Shown here: positions 9,824-19,047 of the stretch, one piece after another
Numbering within the stretch: the stretch's first letter is position 1
How the letters are laid out: each line of letters begins with the position of its first letter
Origin: Halobacillus ihumii
GTDB lineage: Bacteria; Bacillota; Bacilli; Bacillales; Halobacillaceae
Reading direction: 5' to 3'
Assembly (NCBI RefSeq): GCF_902726645.1
Contig: NZ_CACVAO010000001.1
Location: 2,233,362 to 2,297,361 of the forward strand
Length of the DNA: 64,000 nucleotides
Notes under the pieces: generated by a model
The model's input: only the letters and a program-made list of their open reading frames with translations
Database searches by the model: none
What the model was told of the DNA's origin: nothing
Program-made: the position numbers and the translations under genes

Positions 9824-11014
9824 ATGACAAATTATAATGTTGTGATTTTAGCTGCTGGACAAGGAAAGCGCATGCTTGCTGGTAAGAATAAACAGTTTCT
9901 AATGATTAATGACAAGCCTTTAATCATACATACCCTTACCGTTTTTGTATCAGATAATCACTGTAAGGAGATTATACTCGTAACGAATCATCGTGAACAA
10001 GATCAAATGATCGAGCTTATAGATTCGTATGGTTTTTCCTCTTCTGTTACATTCGTAAACGGAGGAGCTGAACGGCAGGACAGTGTTTATGAAGGACTTA
10101 AATCTGTTCGGCAAACAGATCTCCCTGTTTTTATTCACGATGGGGCACGCCCTTTTGTAACACATGAAAATCTACATAAACTAGCTGGAGTGGTACGTGA
10201 TAAAGGGGCTGCATTGTTGGCAACACCTGTCACAGACACGATTAAGCAAAAGGATCATGCCCATCTATGGACACTTGATCGAAGTAAACTGTGGGCTGCT
10301 CAAACCCCGCAAGCTTTTGATTATGGGTTGATCACGGAAGCTCACGAACGAGCTCAAAGGGAAAATTACTACGGAACAGATGATGCCTCTTTAGTGGAGC
10401 GGTTAGAAAGACAAGTCGAGATTTTGGAAGGTAGTTATGACAATATTAAATTAACAACCCCGGAAGATTTGGCTAAAGCAGAAGCTTATCTAAAGGATAC
10501 TAGGATAGGAAAGGGAGGGGATCAGACTATGTTTCGCATTGGACAAGGGTTTGACGTTCATCAGCTTTCAGAAGGACGGAAGTGTATCATTGGGGGAGTG
10601 ACCATTCCTCATGAACGAGGCCTGATTGGGCATTCTGATGCAGATGTGCTGTTGCATACGATTGCGGATGCTTGTCTTGGAGCGATAGGGGAAGGCGATA
10701 TTGGAAAACACTTTCCTGATACGGACCCTGAATTTAAGGACGCGGATTCAGGCGAACTCCTAAAGCATGTGTGGAAATTCGTAACAGATCAGGGTTATGA
10801 GTTGGGGAATCTTGATTGTACTGTAATCGCACAGGAACCCAAGATGGCACCGTATATCGATGAAATCCGCGAAAATATTGCCCGGCTATTAGATGGAGAG
10901 CAGTCACGTATTAACGTAAAGGCTACAACGACAGAAAAGTTGGGCTTTCCAGGGAGAAAAGAAGGGATCGCAGCCCAGGCTGTTGTGCTTCTTCAAAATA
11001 GTCAACAATCATAA
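9824..11014 (+). CDS. ispDF: IspDF, fused MEP cytidylyltransferase and MECDP synthase
   Basis: One open frame of 396 residues joins two MEP-pathway enzymes that are separate in B. subtilis. Residues 1-235 are IspD (LAAGQGKRM nucleotide loop, [17 protein letters not shown]), which makes CDP-methylerythritol. Residues 236-396 are IspF (GFDVHQL with Asp and His metal ligands, [13 protein letters not shown]), which cyclises the product of IspE. The start at 9824 follows AGGATGG and gives the family N terminus; the frame also runs back to 9782 inside a hairpin, which is unlikely. A full ribosome site survives before the IspF methionine, so separate IspF may also be made. Confidence 0.85.
   Translation: MTNYNVVILAAGQGKRMLAGKNKQFLMINDKPLIIHTLTVFVSDNHCKEIILVTNHREQDQMIELIDSYGFSSSVTFVNGGAERQDSVYEGLKSVRQTDLPVFIHDGARPFVTHENLHKLAGVVRDKGAALLATPVTDTIKQKDHAHLWTLDRSKLWAAQTPQAFDYGLITEAHERAQRENYYGTDDASLVERLERQVEILEGSYDNIKLTTPEDLAKAEAYLKDTRIGKGGDQTMFRIGQGFDVHQLSEGRKCIIGGVTIPHERGLIGHSDADVLLHTIADACLGAIGEGDIGKHFPDTDPEFKDADSGELLKHVWKFVTDQGYELGNLDCTVIAQEPKMAPYIDEIRENIARLLDGEQSRINVKATTTEKLGFPGRKEGIAAQAVVLLQNSQQS
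10529..11014 (+). CDS. ispF: IspF, internal start within ispDF (alternative product)
   Basis: The IspF domain begins at an ATG preceded by AAGGGAGGGGATCAGACT, a near-ideal ribosome site about nine bases upstream. From here the product would be 161 residues, the normal length of free-standing IspF, with metal ligands in GFDVHQL and IGHSDAD and the C-terminal [15 protein letters not shown] segment. The frame is the same as IspD with no stop between them. I list it separately because internal initiation is plausible; if IspF is made only as a fusion this entry is redundant. Confidence 0.6.
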   Translation: MFRIGQGFDVHQLSEGRKCIIGGVTIPHERGLIGHSDADVLLHTIADACLGAIGEGDIGKHFPDTDPEFKDADSGELLKHVWKFVTDQGYELGNLDCTVIAQEPKMAPYIDEIRENIARLLDGEQSRINVKATTTEKLGFPGRKEGIAAQAVVLLQNSQQS

Positions 11015-11078
11015 GCAAAAAATGATAAAATAAAAAAAGGATCATGCCCGGTTTGTAATGTAGAAAGGAGAACATAAT

Positions 11079-12548
11079 ATGACGAACAATGTACGCGTGC
11101 GCTACGCACCAAGTCCAACAGGGAATCTTCATATTGGTAATGCTCGTACTGCTTTATTCAATTACCTTTTTGCAAGAAATGCAGGAGGTAAATTTATTAT
11201 TCGTGTAGAGGACACGGATGCTAAGCGAAATGTCGAAGGCGGCGAACAAAGTCAATTAAATTACCTGAAGTGGTTAGGAATCGAATGGGATGAAGGATCG
11301 GATGTCGGTGGTAATTATGGACCTTATCGCCAAATGGAACGTCTCGAACTGTATAAAAAGTATGTCGATGAACTGTTAGAAAAAGGTCTTGCTTATAAAT
11401 GTTATATGACGGAAGAAGAATTAGATGCGGAGCGGGAAGCTCAACGCGCTCGTGGTGAAGTTCCTAAATATTCTGGTGCCCACAGCAATTTGTCAGAAGA
11501 ACAAATTAATCAGTTTGAAACGGAAGGCCGTCAGCCAAGTATTCGTATACGGGTTCCAGAAGGGAAGACGTACAAATTTAATGACCTCGTACGAGATGAT
11601 ATTTCCTTCGAATCTAGTGACTTTGGTGACTGGGTTATTGTAAAGAAAAATGGGACGCCTACTTACAATTTTGCTGTAGCGGTAGACGACCACTTAATGG
11701 AGATTACCCATGTGCTTCGGGGGGAAGAACATATTTCCAATACACCTAAGCAGATGATGGTCTACGATGCATTGGGCTGGGAGCCGCCAACATTTGGCCA
11801 TATGACTCTTATCCTAAATGAGAATCGTAAGAAGCTAAGTAAGCGTGATGAACACATTCTTCAGTTCATTGAACAATATAACAAGCTAGGCTATTTACCA
11901 GAAGCTTTATTCAACTTTATTACATTGTTGGGCTGGTCGCCTGTTGGAGAAGAAGAAATCTTCACAAAGGATCAGCTGATTGAACAATTTGATTCTGACC
12001 GTTTATCGACTTCACCTGCGATTTTTGACCCTGCTAAGTTAAAATGGATGAACAATCAATATGTGAAGGCGTTGGATTTGGACAGTGTTGTTGATTTGGC
12101 CTTGCCACATTTGGTTGAGGCTGGTCGTTTATCTGAAAATATGACCGAAGATGATCAGTCCTGGGCACGTGAATTGATAAGTCTTTACCATGAACAGCTG
12201 GATTACGGTGCGCAAATCGTTGAGCTAACTGAACTTTTTTTCAAACAAGAAATTCAGTATGATGAATCAGCGATGGATGTGTTAAAAGGAGAACAAGTTC
12301 CAGAAGTTCTTGATACGTTCAAGAAAAAGCTTGCAGAGCTTGATGATTTCTCACCAGCGAATGTTAAAGCACAGATTAAGGCGACACAGAAAGAAACAGG
12401 TCATAAAGGGAAGAAGCTGTTTATGCCGATTCGTGTGGCAACTACAGGACAGACTCATGGCCCTGAACTGCCAGATGCTATTCACCTGCTAGGGGCGGAG
12501 ACGGTTACTATCCGTTTGAATGATGTCCTGAACCAGCTTCAAAACTAA
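11079..12548 (+). CDS. gltX: Glutamyl-tRNA synthetase
   Basis: 489 residues, class I aminoacyl-tRNA synthetase. The HIGH motif appears as HIGN at residues 18-21 in [17 protein letters not shown], and the KMSKS equivalent is KLSKR near 251-255. The C-terminal helical anticodon-binding region is complete. In Bacilli this is normally the non-discriminating enzyme, which charges both tRNA-Glu and tRNA-Gln; the Gat amidotransferase is not in this window. AAAGGAGAAC precedes the ATG. A cysteine T-box lies between gltX and cysE, so gltX is not under that control. Confidence 0.97.
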   Translation: MTNNVRVRYAPSPTGNLHIGNARTALFNYLFARNAGGKFIIRVEDTDAKRNVEGGEQSQLNYLKWLGIEWDEGSDVGGNYGPYRQMERLELYKKYVDELLEKGLAYKCYMTEEELDAEREAQRARGEVPKYSGAHSNLSEEQINQFETEGRQPSIRIRVPEGKTYKFNDLVRDDISFESSDFGDWVIVKKNGTPTYNFAVAVDDHLMEITHVLRGEEHISNTPKQMMVYDALGWEPPTFGHMTLILNENRKKLSKRDEHILQFIEQYNKLGYLPEALFNFITLLGWSPVGEEEIFTKDQLIEQFDSDRLSTSPAIFDPAKLKWMNNQYVKALDLDSVVDLALPHLVEAGRLSENMTEDDQSWARELISLYHEQLDYGAQIVELTELFFKQEIQYDESAMDVLKGEQVPEVLDTFKKKLAELDDFSPANVKAQIKATQKETGHKGKKLFMPIRVATTGQTHGPELPDAIHLLGAETVTIRLNDVLNQLQN

Positions 12549-12589
12549 TTAATTCACAAACATTTGATTATAGCATATAGTGAAGATAC

Positions 12590-12840
12590 TCATATGAAAC
12601 GTTGAAGAGGAGAAGTATGGAGTGAAATCCTTACCACAGAGACAATCACCACTGGCTGAAAGTGATTGTAAGGAACATTTCTGAAATGCACCTCGGAGTC
12701 TGCAGCTGAAAAAAGTATGCTGTCAGCGGTCACCTGCCGTTATCAGGTTTTAAAGAGGGGAAAGAGTTATTCCCAAAACAGAGTGGAACCGCGCATAACG
12801 CGTCTCTGTGCTGCCTAAGCACATGAGACGCGTTTTTTTT
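12590..12840 (+). promoter_or_regulatory. T-box riboswitch (cysteine) upstream of cysE-cysS
   Basis: This 335-base gene-free gap holds a T-box leader. The T-box core GAGTGGAACCGCG is at 12781-12793. The terminator follows: ACGCGTCTC and GAGACGCGT (12798-12833, one bulged T) with inner TGTGC/GCACA, then eight T. Upstream, AGTA in GGAGAAGTATGG and GAAATGCACC resemble the Stem I S-turn and specifier loop; TGC at 12687-12689 would be a Cys specifier. Uncharged tRNA-Cys is expected to stabilise the antiterminator and switch on cysE-cysS, as known for this locus in Bacillus. Confidence 0.93.
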
Positions 12841-12883
12841 AGGTTAATTGCACGCTTTTTCTTATATAAAAGGAGGGGTATGG

Positions 12884-13546
12884 ATGGGGCTTATGAAAAT
12901 GTTTAAAGAGGATGTCGATGTGGTCTTTGATCAGGATCCCGCAGCTCGTTCTTATGTGGAAGTCATACTGACGTACTCTGGATTACATGCGATATGGGCG
13001 CATCGAGTAGCACATGCTTTATATAAGCGGAAGTTCTTCTTTATCGCCCGGGTTATTTCTCAAGTCAGCCGTTTTTTTACAGGCATTGAAATTCATCCGG
13101 GGGCTAAAATCGGCCGCCGCTTTTTCATAGATCACGGCATGGGAGTCGTCATTGGGGAGACATGTGAGATTGGCGATAATGTAACACTGTTTCAGGGCGT
13201 GACTTTAGGTGGAACAGGGAAAGAGAAAGGAAAACGGCATCCTACCTTGCAAGATAACTCACTCGTTGCTACAGGGGCGAAAGTATTAGGGTCGATCACA
13301 ATTGGGGAGAATTCTAAAGTAGGAGCAGGCTCGGTGGTGTTACATGAAGTGCCGGCCAATTCAACTGTTGTCGGGATTCCCGGACATGTGGTAGTTCAGG
13401 ATGGTAAGAAAATTGGCAGGAAGGATTTAGATCACCACAAGCTTCCTGACCCGGTTTATGATCGGCTGGACCAAATGGAGAAAGAAATTACACGCTTGCG
13501 TGATCAGTTAGATAAGGTGGAAGGAGTCAGTCATAATGAGCATTAA
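12884..13546 (+). CDS. cysE: Serine O-acetyltransferase
   Basis: 220 residues. It acetylates L-serine with acetyl-CoA, the first step of cysteine synthesis. An N-terminal helical domain is followed by a left-handed beta-helix of hexapeptide repeats, with the catalytic His/Asp segment [12 protein letters not shown] and the acetyl-CoA loop [16 protein letters not shown]. The C-terminal tail is longer than in enterobacteria, as in Bacillus. The start at 12884 follows AGGAGGGG; the in-frame TTG at 12848 lies beside the T-box terminator. The 3' end overlaps cysS by 11 bases. Confidence 0.95.
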   Translation: MGLMKMFKEDVDVVFDQDPAARSYVEVILTYSGLHAIWAHRVAHALYKRKFFFIARVISQVSRFFTGIEIHPGAKIGRRFFIDHGMGVVIGETCEIGDNVTLFQGVTLGGTGKEKGKRHPTLQDNSLVATGAKVLGSITIGENSKVGAGSVVLHEVPANSTVVGIPGHVVVQDGKKIGRKDLDHHKLPDPVYDRLDQMEKEITRLRDQLDKVEGVSHNEH

Positions 13547-14936
13547 CGTTTACAATACACTAACAAGAACTAAAGAAACTTTTCAGCCGCTGGAAGAGGG
13601 GAAAGTGAAAATGTATGTATGCGGACCAACCGTGTACAACTATATTCATATCGGCAATGCTCGTCCAGCTATCGTATTTGACACCGTGCGCAGATATTTT
13701 GAGTATCGTGGTTATGAGGTCGAGTACGTGCTTAATTTTACAGATGTCGACGATAAATTGATAAAAGCTGCCAATGAGATGGGCGAAGAAGTCCCAGATA
13801 TCGCAAACCGATTTATCGAGGCGTATAAAGAGGATGTAAAGGCGCTTGGTGTGAAAGAAGCCGTTCATCATCCTCGTGTAACAGACAATATGGAAGAAAT
13901 TATCGCTTTTATCAATGGATTAATTGAAAAAGGTTTCGCCTATGAATCAGAAGGGGACGTTTATTTCCGTACACGGTCTTTTGATGAATACGGGAAACTT
14001 TCTCACCAATCAATTGATGAGCTTCGTTCTGGGGCTAGGATTGAAGTGGGCGAGAAGAAAGAGGATCCCCTTGATTTTACGCTCTGGAAAGAGGCAAAGC
14101 CAGAGGAGATTTCATGGGAAAGCCCATGGGGTGAAGGTCGCCCCGGCTGGCATATTGAATGCTCAGCAATGGCGCGAAAATATTTAGGAGATACGATTGA
14201 TATCCATGCAGGCGGGCAAGACCTTACATTTCCTCACCATGAAAACGAAATTGCCCAGTCTGAAGCCAATAATGGTCATTCGTTTGCTCGGTACTGGATG
14301 CATAATGGATATATCAACATTGAAAATGAAAAAATGTCTAAATCCTTAGGGAATTTCGTGCTCGCCCATGACTTAATTCAAAAACACGACCCGCAAGTGA
14401 TTCGCTTCTTTATGCTGAGTGTCCAGTACCGTCATCCGATTAATTTTAGTGATGAGCTATTAGCGGGAGCGAAAAGCAGTCTGGACCGAATTCGGAATGC
14501 TTATGAAAATATTCAGCATCGTAAGAAATCCAGTATGAATTTGCAAGAGTCTACAGAGACTTGGATGGCGCAAATTGCCCAGCATAAACAGCAGTTCATG
14601 ACTGAAATGGACGATGATTTTAACACAGCTAATGCAATTTCTGTGTTATTTGATTTAACGAAGTCAGCTAACCTCTATCTACAGGCGGAACAGACCAATG
14701 AAGCAGTGCTTGAACACTTTGAGCAGGCATTGAAAGAGTTGACGGATGTCTTGGGTGTACAAATCGCCAAAGATGAAGAGCTGTTAGATGAAGAAGTCGA
14801 TTCATTGATTGCTGAAAGGAAGCAGGCCCGGAAAGATCGTGATTTTACTCGTGCTGATCAGATTCGTGATGAACTGAAGGCGCGTAATATTATTTTAGAG
14901 GATACCTCTCAAGGTACTCGCTGGAAACGGGGCTGA
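13536..14936 (+). CDS. cysS: Cysteinyl-tRNA synthetase
   Basis: 466 residues, class I synthetase. The HIGH motif is HIGN in [11 protein letters not shown] and KMSKS is present in [10 protein letters not shown]. The zinc ligands are visible as Cys in VCGPTVYN, Cys in WHIECSAMA and the two His in FPHHENE. Zinc provides selectivity for the cysteine thiol. It overlaps the 3' end of cysE, so synthesis of cysteine and its charging are co-expressed under the tRNA-Cys-sensing T-box. Confidence 0.97.
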   Translation: MSINVYNTLTRTKETFQPLEEGKVKMYVCGPTVYNYIHIGNARPAIVFDTVRRYFEYRGYEVEYVLNFTDVDDKLIKAANEMGEEVPDIANRFIEAYKEDVKALGVKEAVHHPRVTDNMEEIIAFINGLIEKGFAYESEGDVYFRTRSFDEYGKLSHQSIDELRSGARIEVGEKKEDPLDFTLWKEAKPEEISWESPWGEGRPGWHIECSAMARKYLGDTIDIHAGGQDLTFPHHENEIAQSEANNGHSFARYWMHNGYINIENEKMSKSLGNFVLAHDLIQKHDPQVIRFFMLSVQYRHPINFSDELLAGAKSSLDRIRNAYENIQHRKKSSMNLQESTETWMAQIAQHKQQFMTEMDDDFNTANAISVLFDLTKSANLYLQAEQTNEAVLEHFEQALKELTDVLGVQIAKDEELLDEEVDSLIAERKQARKDRDFTRADQIRDELKARNIILEDTSQGTRWKRG

Positions 14937-14942
14937 GCTTCT

Positions 14943-15359
14943 ATGGCGGCAACGAATGTGAAACAAATGAAGAGCCTCGCTCTCGCTTATATGGGAGACG
15001 GGGTCTATGAATTATATGTTCGTAAATATTTACTAGATAAGGGTGAAGTTATTAAGCCTCAACAGTTACATCAAGCAGCTGTAAGATTTGTGTCAGCTAA
15101 ATCGCAGGCAAAAGTTGTCCAGGCATGGCAGGAAGATGCCTTTTTGACAGAAGAAGAGGAAGGCGTGCTCAGGCGTGGCCGCAATGCCAAGTCCGGAAGC
15201 ATACCTAAGAATACAAACGTCCAGACGTATCGTTACTCGACTGCGTTTGAGGCCGTGATTGGTTACCATTATTTAGCGGGGCATACGGAGCGGCTTGAAG
15301 AGCTGATCACAAATGCTATTGATCTGGTTGAAGAAAGGAGTGAGAGCAATGAAAGATGA
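14943..15359 (+). CDS. mrnC: Mini-ribonuclease III, 23S rRNA maturation
   Basis: 138 residues: an RNase III catalytic domain without the double-stranded RNA-binding domain. The signature is [14 protein letters not shown], with Asp19 and Glu23 as catalytic candidates, and the second acidic cluster lies in [12 protein letters not shown]. It trims the 23S rRNA precursor ends in Bacillus. It begins six bases after cysS with only a modest ribosome site (GGGGCTGAG), consistent with coupling. Its end overlaps rlmB by 11 bases. Confidence 0.94.
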   Translation: MAATNVKQMKSLALAYMGDGVYELYVRKYLLDKGEVIKPQQLHQAAVRFVSAKSQAKVVQAWQEDAFLTEEEEGVLRRGRNAKSGSIPKNTNVQTYRYSTAFEAVIGYHYLAGHTERLEELITNAIDLVEERSESNER

Positions 15360-16092
15360 GTGGATTATTGGTAAAAACAGTGTACAAGAAGCGCTGCGAT
15401 CAGGACGAGCTATTAATAAATTGCTCGTTTCAGACCAACTTCAGCACAATGCTTTGAAGAAGCTTGAACAGCTTGCTAAAGAGAATGGTGTCATTGTTCA
15501 GAAGGTTCCCAAGCGAAAAATTGATCAATTAGTAGAAGGTAACCACCAGGGTGTAGCCGCTGCTGTAGCCGCCTACGAATATAGTGATATTGATGATTTA
15601 TTTGCTCGTGCGGAAGAAAAAGGGGAGTCCCCCTTTTTTGTTATTTTAGATGAGATTGAAGATCCTCATAACCTGGGTTCGATATTGCGAACAGCAGACG
15701 CGAGTGGTGCCCATGGCGTAATCATTCCTAAACGGAGGTCAGTCGGGTTAACGACTACAGTCGCCAAAACATCAACGGGAGCGATTGAATATATCCCTGT
15801 TGCTCGGGTGACGAATCTCTCCCGCACAATTGACGAACTGAAAGAGCGGTTTGTTTGGGTCGTAGGAACAGATGCGGAGGGTACAGAAGACTATCGGCAG
15901 TTAGACGGGAATATGGCTGTAGCCCTTGTCATCGGAAGTGAAGGAAAAGGGATGAGCCGCTTAACGAAAGAGAAATGTGACTGGATGGTACGTCTTCCTA
16001 TGACAGGTCAGGTGACTTCTTTGAATGCTTCAGTGGCAGCATCCCTCTTGATGTATGAAGTCTACAGGAAGCGCCGCCCCCTCGGTGAGTAA
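15349..16092 (+). CDS. rlmB: 23S rRNA 2'-O-ribose G2251 methyltransferase (SpoU family)
   Basis: 247 residues. An N-terminal substrate-binding domain ([15 protein letters not shown]) is followed by a SPOUT methyltransferase domain with motif 1 ([16 protein letters not shown]), motif 2 ([11 protein letters not shown]) and motif 3 ([17 protein letters not shown]), forming the trefoil knot that binds S-adenosylmethionine. The start at 15349 is chosen because GAAAGGAGTGAGAGC precedes it; the upstream in-frame start lacks one and would overlap mrnC further. Clustering with mrnC points to joint 23S maturation. Confidence 0.94.
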   Translation: MKDEWIIGKNSVQEALRSGRAINKLLVSDQLQHNALKKLEQLAKENGVIVQKVPKRKIDQLVEGNHQGVAAAVAAYEYSDIDDLFARAEEKGESPFFVILDEIEDPHNLGSILRTADASGAHGVIIPKRRSVGLTTTVAKTSTGAIEYIPVARVTNLSRTIDELKERFVWVVGTDAEGTEDYRQLDGNMAVALVIGSEGKGMSRLTKEKCDWMVRLPMTGQVTSLNASVAASLLMYEVYRKRRPLGE

Positions 16093-16094
16093 CG

Positions 16095-16604
16095 ATGATT
16101 GTTTTACTTGTTGATGGGTACAACATCATTGGAGCTTGGCCGGAGCTTAAGCGACTTAAAGACCGGGATTTAGGTCAGGCCAGGGACCTTCTGATCGAAA
16201 AATTGGCTGAATACCAGGCGTATACGGGCGATCGGGTTATTGTTGTTTTTGATGCGTACCATGTAAGGGGTCTTGAAAGGAAGCAGCACAATTTTAAAAT
16301 TGAAGTCATTTTTACAAAAGAAAATGAAACAGCTGATGAGCGGATTGAGAAGTTGGCTGGCAGCTTAACCGATATACGGACACAAGTGTATGTAGCTACC
16401 TCTGACTATGCAGAACAGCGTACGATTTTTGCCCAGGGGGCCTTTAGGAAATCTGCCAGAGAACTTTACATTGAGGTCATGAATATTCAACGGGAAATAA
16501 AGAAAGATGTAGAATCTCATAAAGCGGTTCAATATCAGCCGAAGATCCCGATGAATAAAGAGATACGCGACATTTTTGAAAAATGGCGTCGAGGAGGTAA
16601 ATAA
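16095..16604 (+). CDS. rae1: Rae1 (YacP), ribosome-associated NYN endoribonuclease
   Basis: 169 residues. The NYN/PIN-like fold is recognised by VLLVDGYNIIGAWPEL at the N terminus, the central NETADERIEKLAG and VYVATSDYAEQRTIF, with acidic residues at the expected metal site. In B. subtilis the protein cleaves certain mRNAs in the ribosomal A site. It follows rlmB by two bases and ends shortly before the promoter of sigH, the standard Bacillus order. Confidence 0.92.
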   Translation: MIVLLVDGYNIIGAWPELKRLKDRDLGQARDLLIEKLAEYQAYTGDRVIVVFDAYHVRGLERKQHNFKIEVIFTKENETADERIEKLAGSLTDIRTQVYVATSDYAEQRTIFAQGAFRKSARELYIEVMNIQREIKKDVESHKAVQYQPKIPMNKEIRDIFEKWRRGGK

Positions 16605-16614
16605 CAAGGGCTTG

Positions 16615-16644
16615 TTGACGCTAGTGAAGCGCTTACTGTATAAT
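16615..16644 (+). promoter_or_regulatory. SigA promoter for sigH
   Basis: TTGACG (16615-16620) and a perfect TATAAT (16639-16644) are spaced by 18 bases, about 40 bases before the sigH ribosome site. In B. subtilis sigH is driven by a SigA promoter repressed by AbrB; an AbrB site cannot be judged by eye because it lacks a sharp consensus. Confidence 0.88.
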
Positions 16645-16684
16645 ATTTCTATATATTTAGGTACCACGGTCGGAGGGATCCTGA

Positions 16685-17341
16685 GTGAGCATCGGACAAA
16701 CTGAGGCAGGCATCGAAGAGCTGGATCTTGATAAGCTTGATGACGAGTTAATTATCGAGCGTATTAACCAGGGTCAGATCCAGGCTTTAGATTATTTAAT
16801 TAATAAGTATAAGAATTTCGTTCGTGCAAAAGCCCGGACGTATTTTCTTATTGGTGCAGATCGAGAAGACATTGTACAAGAAGGCATGATTGGCTTGTAT
16901 AAGGCAATTAGAGACTATCAAGGGGAGAAATTATCTTCGTTTAAAGCTTTCGCAGAACTGTGCGTTACCCGTCAAATTATTACCGCAATTAAAACCGCCA
17001 CAAGACAGAAACACATTCCGCTAAATTCTTATGTATCGCTGGACAAGCCTATCTTTGATGAAGAATCAGATCGTACACTATTAGATGTTATAGCCGGTTC
17101 TAAGGTCATTGACCCTCAAGAACTAATCGTCAACAAAGAAAAGTTTGGCGATATGGAAGAAAAAATTTCTGAATTATTAAGCGAATTAGAACAGAAGGTG
17201 CTCGCACTTTATTTGGACGGGCAATCCTACCAGGAAATCTCTGTTGAGCTGAAGCGGCATGTTAAGTCGATTGATAATGCGTTGCAGCGGGTTAAGAGAA
17301 AGCTTGAGAAATATTTGGAAATGAGTGAAATTACGCTATAA
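16685..17341 (+). CDS. sigH: RNA polymerase sigma-H factor
   Basis: 218 residues, SigH of the sigma-70 family lacking region 1.1 and region 3. Region 2 is visible (YKNFVRAKARTYFLIGADREDIVQ... and GLYKAIRDYQ) and region 4 ends the protein (LYLDGQSYQEISVELKRHVKSIDNALQRVKRKL). It directs transition-state, competence and early sporulation genes. The start is a GTG after GGAGGGATCC. The end overlaps by one base an inverted repeat that brackets the rpmG promoter. Confidence 0.96.
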   Translation: MSIGQTEAGIEELDLDKLDDELIIERINQGQIQALDYLINKYKNFVRAKARTYFLIGADREDIVQEGMIGLYKAIRDYQGEKLSSFKAFAELCVTRQIITAIKTATRQKHIPLNSYVSLDKPIFDEESDRTLLDVIAGSKVIDPQELIVNKEKFGDMEEKISELLSELEQKVLALYLDGQSYQEISVELKRHVKSIDNALQRVKRKLEKYLEMSEITL

Positions 17342-17396
17342 GGTATAATTGACAGCCACTTGAAAGCGTGCTACATTTATGAAAGTGATTATACCT
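17341..17396 (+). promoter_or_regulatory. Promoter for rpmG-secE inside a 9-bp inverted repeat
   Basis: TTGACA (17349-17354) and TACATT (17372-17377), spacing 17, form a SigA promoter. They are bracketed by AGGTATAAT (17341-17349) and its exact complement ATTATACCT (17388-17396), with inner CACTT/AAGTG also complementary. The repeat could be an operator or a stem ending sigH transcripts; there is no T run after it. Confidence 0.72.
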
Positions 17397-17416
17397 CTAA
17401 TGTGAGGTGATGAAAG

Positions 17417-17566
17417 ATGTCAACAAAGATTATTCTAGCTTGCGTACAATGTCAAAGTCGCAATTATAGCACTCATAAAAACAGATTAAATCAACCCGAG
17501 CGATTAGAGGTTCGTAAGTTTTGCAAAACGTGTACAACTCATACACTTCACCGTGAAACGAAATAG
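17417..17566 (+). CDS. rpmG: 50S ribosomal protein L33
   Basis: 49 residues. Two CxxC pairs (CVQC at 9-12 and CKTC at 36-39) form a zinc ribbon, making this the zinc-containing L33 form. It follows sigH and precedes secE, as in other Bacillaceae where it is one of several L33 copies. The ATG is preceded by GTGAGGTGATGAAAG, a moderate ribosome site. Confidence 0.93.
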   Translation: MSTKIILACVQCQSRNYSTHKNRLNQPERLEVRKFCKTCTTHTLHRETK

Positions 17567-17606
17567 AGCATGAAGCCGGCAGGCATAAGTTTGGAGGTAG
17601 TGTAGC

Positions 17607-17780
17607 ATGTTTAAATTCTTCAAGAATGTATCTCGTGAAATGCGCAAAGTAAGCTGGCCTAAAGGACAGGAGCTTACGAGGTACACCATTACCGTATTGG
17701 GCACTGTAGCTTTTGTGGCTGTGTTCTTTGCGATTGTTGATCTAGGAATCTCTCAGGTACTTGAACTCATTTCTAAATAA
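17607..17780 (+). CDS. secE: SecE, preprotein translocase subunit
   Basis: 57 residues, the short single-span SecE of Gram-positive bacteria. The amphipathic N-terminal helix (FFKNVSREMRKVSWPKGQEL) carries the conserved WPKG motif and is followed by one membrane helix of about 20 residues. It clamps SecY in the translocon; secY is in the spc cluster at 44.1 kb. TTTGGAGGTAG lies upstream of the ATG. Confidence 0.95.
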   Translation: MFKFFKNVSREMRKVSWPKGQELTRYTITVLGTVAFVAVFFAIVDLGISQVLELISK

Positions 17781-17797
17781 TAGTAAAGTCTTAATTG

Positions 17798-17811
17798 TGA
17801 TATAATATAAT
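17798..17811 (+). promoter_or_regulatory. Possible extended -10 promoter for nusG
   Basis: TG-A-TATAAT (17798-17806) forms an extended -10 element, with a second overlapping TATAAT at 17806-17811. No convincing -35 lies 17 bases upstream. It sits 20 bases before a terminator hairpin, so a transcript starting here would meet two hairpins before nusG. Confidence 0.45.
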
Positions 17812-17825
17812 ATAGCCTTGCAACA

Positions 17826-17848
17826 AAAACCCGTTTAACGGGTTTTTT
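17826..17848 (+). terminator. Terminator between secE and nusG
   Basis: AAAACCCG (17826-17833) pairs with CGGGTTTT (17839-17846) across a five-base loop, followed by T residues. It is a compact intrinsic terminator, either ending rpmG-secE transcripts or attenuating nusG. Confidence 0.85.
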
Positions 17849-17861
17849 ATGTTGGTTAAAG

Positions 17862-17889
17862 AAAGCGAGGATCATAAAATCGCTTTTTT
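17862..17889 (+). terminator. Second hairpin with T run before nusG
   Basis: AAAGCGA (17862-17868) pairs with TCGCTTT (17880-17886) around an 11-base loop and is followed by T to 17889. It lies only 13 bases after the first terminator. Two terminator-like stems in tandem ahead of a transcription elongation factor gene suggest control by readthrough. Confidence 0.65.
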
Positions 17890-17936
17890 AAATTTTAAGT
17901 TAAGGGAGGGAAGGGCAAGCCACTTGTCCTGTATGA

Positions 17937-18473
17937 ATGGAAAAAAGATGGTATGTGGTTCACACTTATTCAGGTTATGAAAACAAAGTAAGAGCCAATT
18001 TAGAAAAACGTGTCGAATCTATGGGAATGGAGGATAAGATCTTCCGCGTTCTTGTTCCTGAGGATGAAGAAACTGAAATTAAGAACGGAAAGCGTAAAGT
18101 CGCTAAGAAAAAAGTTTTCCCTGGTTATGTACTAGCTGAGATGGTGATGACAGATGACTCATGGTATGTAGTGCGTAACACACCTGGTGTCACTGGATTC
18201 GTCGGGTCTACTGGCTCTGGTTCAAAACCAATCCCTCTCTTGCCTGAAGAAGTGGAGACAGTACTTAAACGTATGGGTATGGATAAACCTTCTGCAGCTG
18301 AAGTTGATTTTGAAGTGAAGGAAAGTGTAAAAGTTACAGAAGGTCCATTTGCGAATTTCACAGGATCAATTGAGCATATCGATATAGATAAGCAAAAGGT
18401 AAAAGTTCATGTCAATATGTTTGGAAGAGAAACACCGGTTGAATTGGACTTCTCACAGATTGAAAAATTATAA
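17937..18473 (+). CDS. nusG: NusG, transcription elongation/termination factor
   Basis: 178 residues: an NGN domain that binds the RNA polymerase clamp (WYVVHTYSGYENKVRANL) and a C-terminal KOW domain (VTEGPFANFTGSIEHID). NusG couples transcription to translation and promotes pausing in Bacillus. The start is fixed by a TGA stop codon immediately before the ATG. Oddly, the purine-rich AGGGAGGGAAGGG ends more than 20 bases before the ATG, too far for normal use; it would instead serve a TTG at 17924 opening a short overlapping frame. Confidence 0.95.
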   Translation: MEKRWYVVHTYSGYENKVRANLEKRVESMGMEDKIFRVLVPEDEETEIKNGKRKVAKKKVFPGYVLAEMVMTDDSWYVVRNTPGVTGFVGSTGSGSKPIPLLPEEVETVLKRMGMDKPSAAEVDFEVKESVKVTEGPFANFTGSIEHIDIDKQKVKVHVNMFGRETPVELDFSQIEKL

Positions 18474-18485
18474 ATATCTCCCCTC

Positions 18486-18514
18486 TTGCATTATATGAAA
18501 ATAAATGCTAAAAT
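18486..18514 (+). promoter_or_regulatory. SigA promoter for rplK-rplA
   Basis: TTGCAT (18486-18491) and TAAAAT (18509-18514) are spaced by 17 bases. The leader of about 100 bases contains a small CCTCT/AGAGG hairpin near 18535-18545. The same TTGCAT-N17 layout is found before rpsJ. Confidence 0.8.
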
Positions 18515-18621
18515 TCTAATGTTCTTTATGTGCCTCTATACAGAGGGGCGTTGATGCATATTAGATGAGTGGGAGGGGAAAACCCTATTACCACATCACG
18601 GACTTTAAGGAGGTGTGTCTC

Positions 18622-19047
18622 GTGGCTAAAAAAGTTATCAAAGTTGTTAAGCTTCAGATCCCAGCAGGTAAAGCTAACCCAGCACCGCCAGTAGGACCGG
18701 CGCTAGGTCAAGCAGGTATTAATATCATGGGCTTCTGTAAGGAGTTTAACGCTAAAACGCAAGATGAAGCGGGTATGATTATTCCGGTTGAAATTACGGT
18801 ATTTGAAGACCGTTCATTTACATTTGTTACTAAAACTCCGCCAGCTGCCGTTCTTCTTAAGAAAGCAGCAGGTATTGAATCAGGTTCAGGTGAGCCGAAC
18901 CGTAACAAGGTAGCAGCTGTCAAGCGTGATCAAGTTCGCGAAATCGCGGAAACAAAAATGCCTGACTTAAACGCTGCTGACGTTGAAGCTGCCATGCGCA
19001 TGGTTGAAGGTACAGCGCGCAGCATGGGGATCACAGTTGAAGACTAA
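18622..19047 (+). CDS. rplK: 50S ribosomal protein L11
   Basis: 141 residues. L11 forms the GTPase-associated centre with L10 and L7/L12 and contacts RelA. The N-terminal domain carries [19 protein letters not shown], the Pro-rich thiostrepton-site helix region, and the C-terminal RNA-binding domain ends [13 protein letters not shown]. The start is a GTG at 18622, just after TAAGGAGGTGTG; the longer frame from 18565 would begin within the leader and is not supported. Confidence 0.96.
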   Translation: MAKKVIKVVKLQIPAGKANPAPPVGPALGQAGINIMGFCKEFNAKTQDEAGMIIPVEITVFEDRSFTFVTKTPPAAVLLKKAAGIESGSGEPNRNKVAAVKRDQVREIAETKMPDLNAADVEAAMRMVEGTARSMGITVED

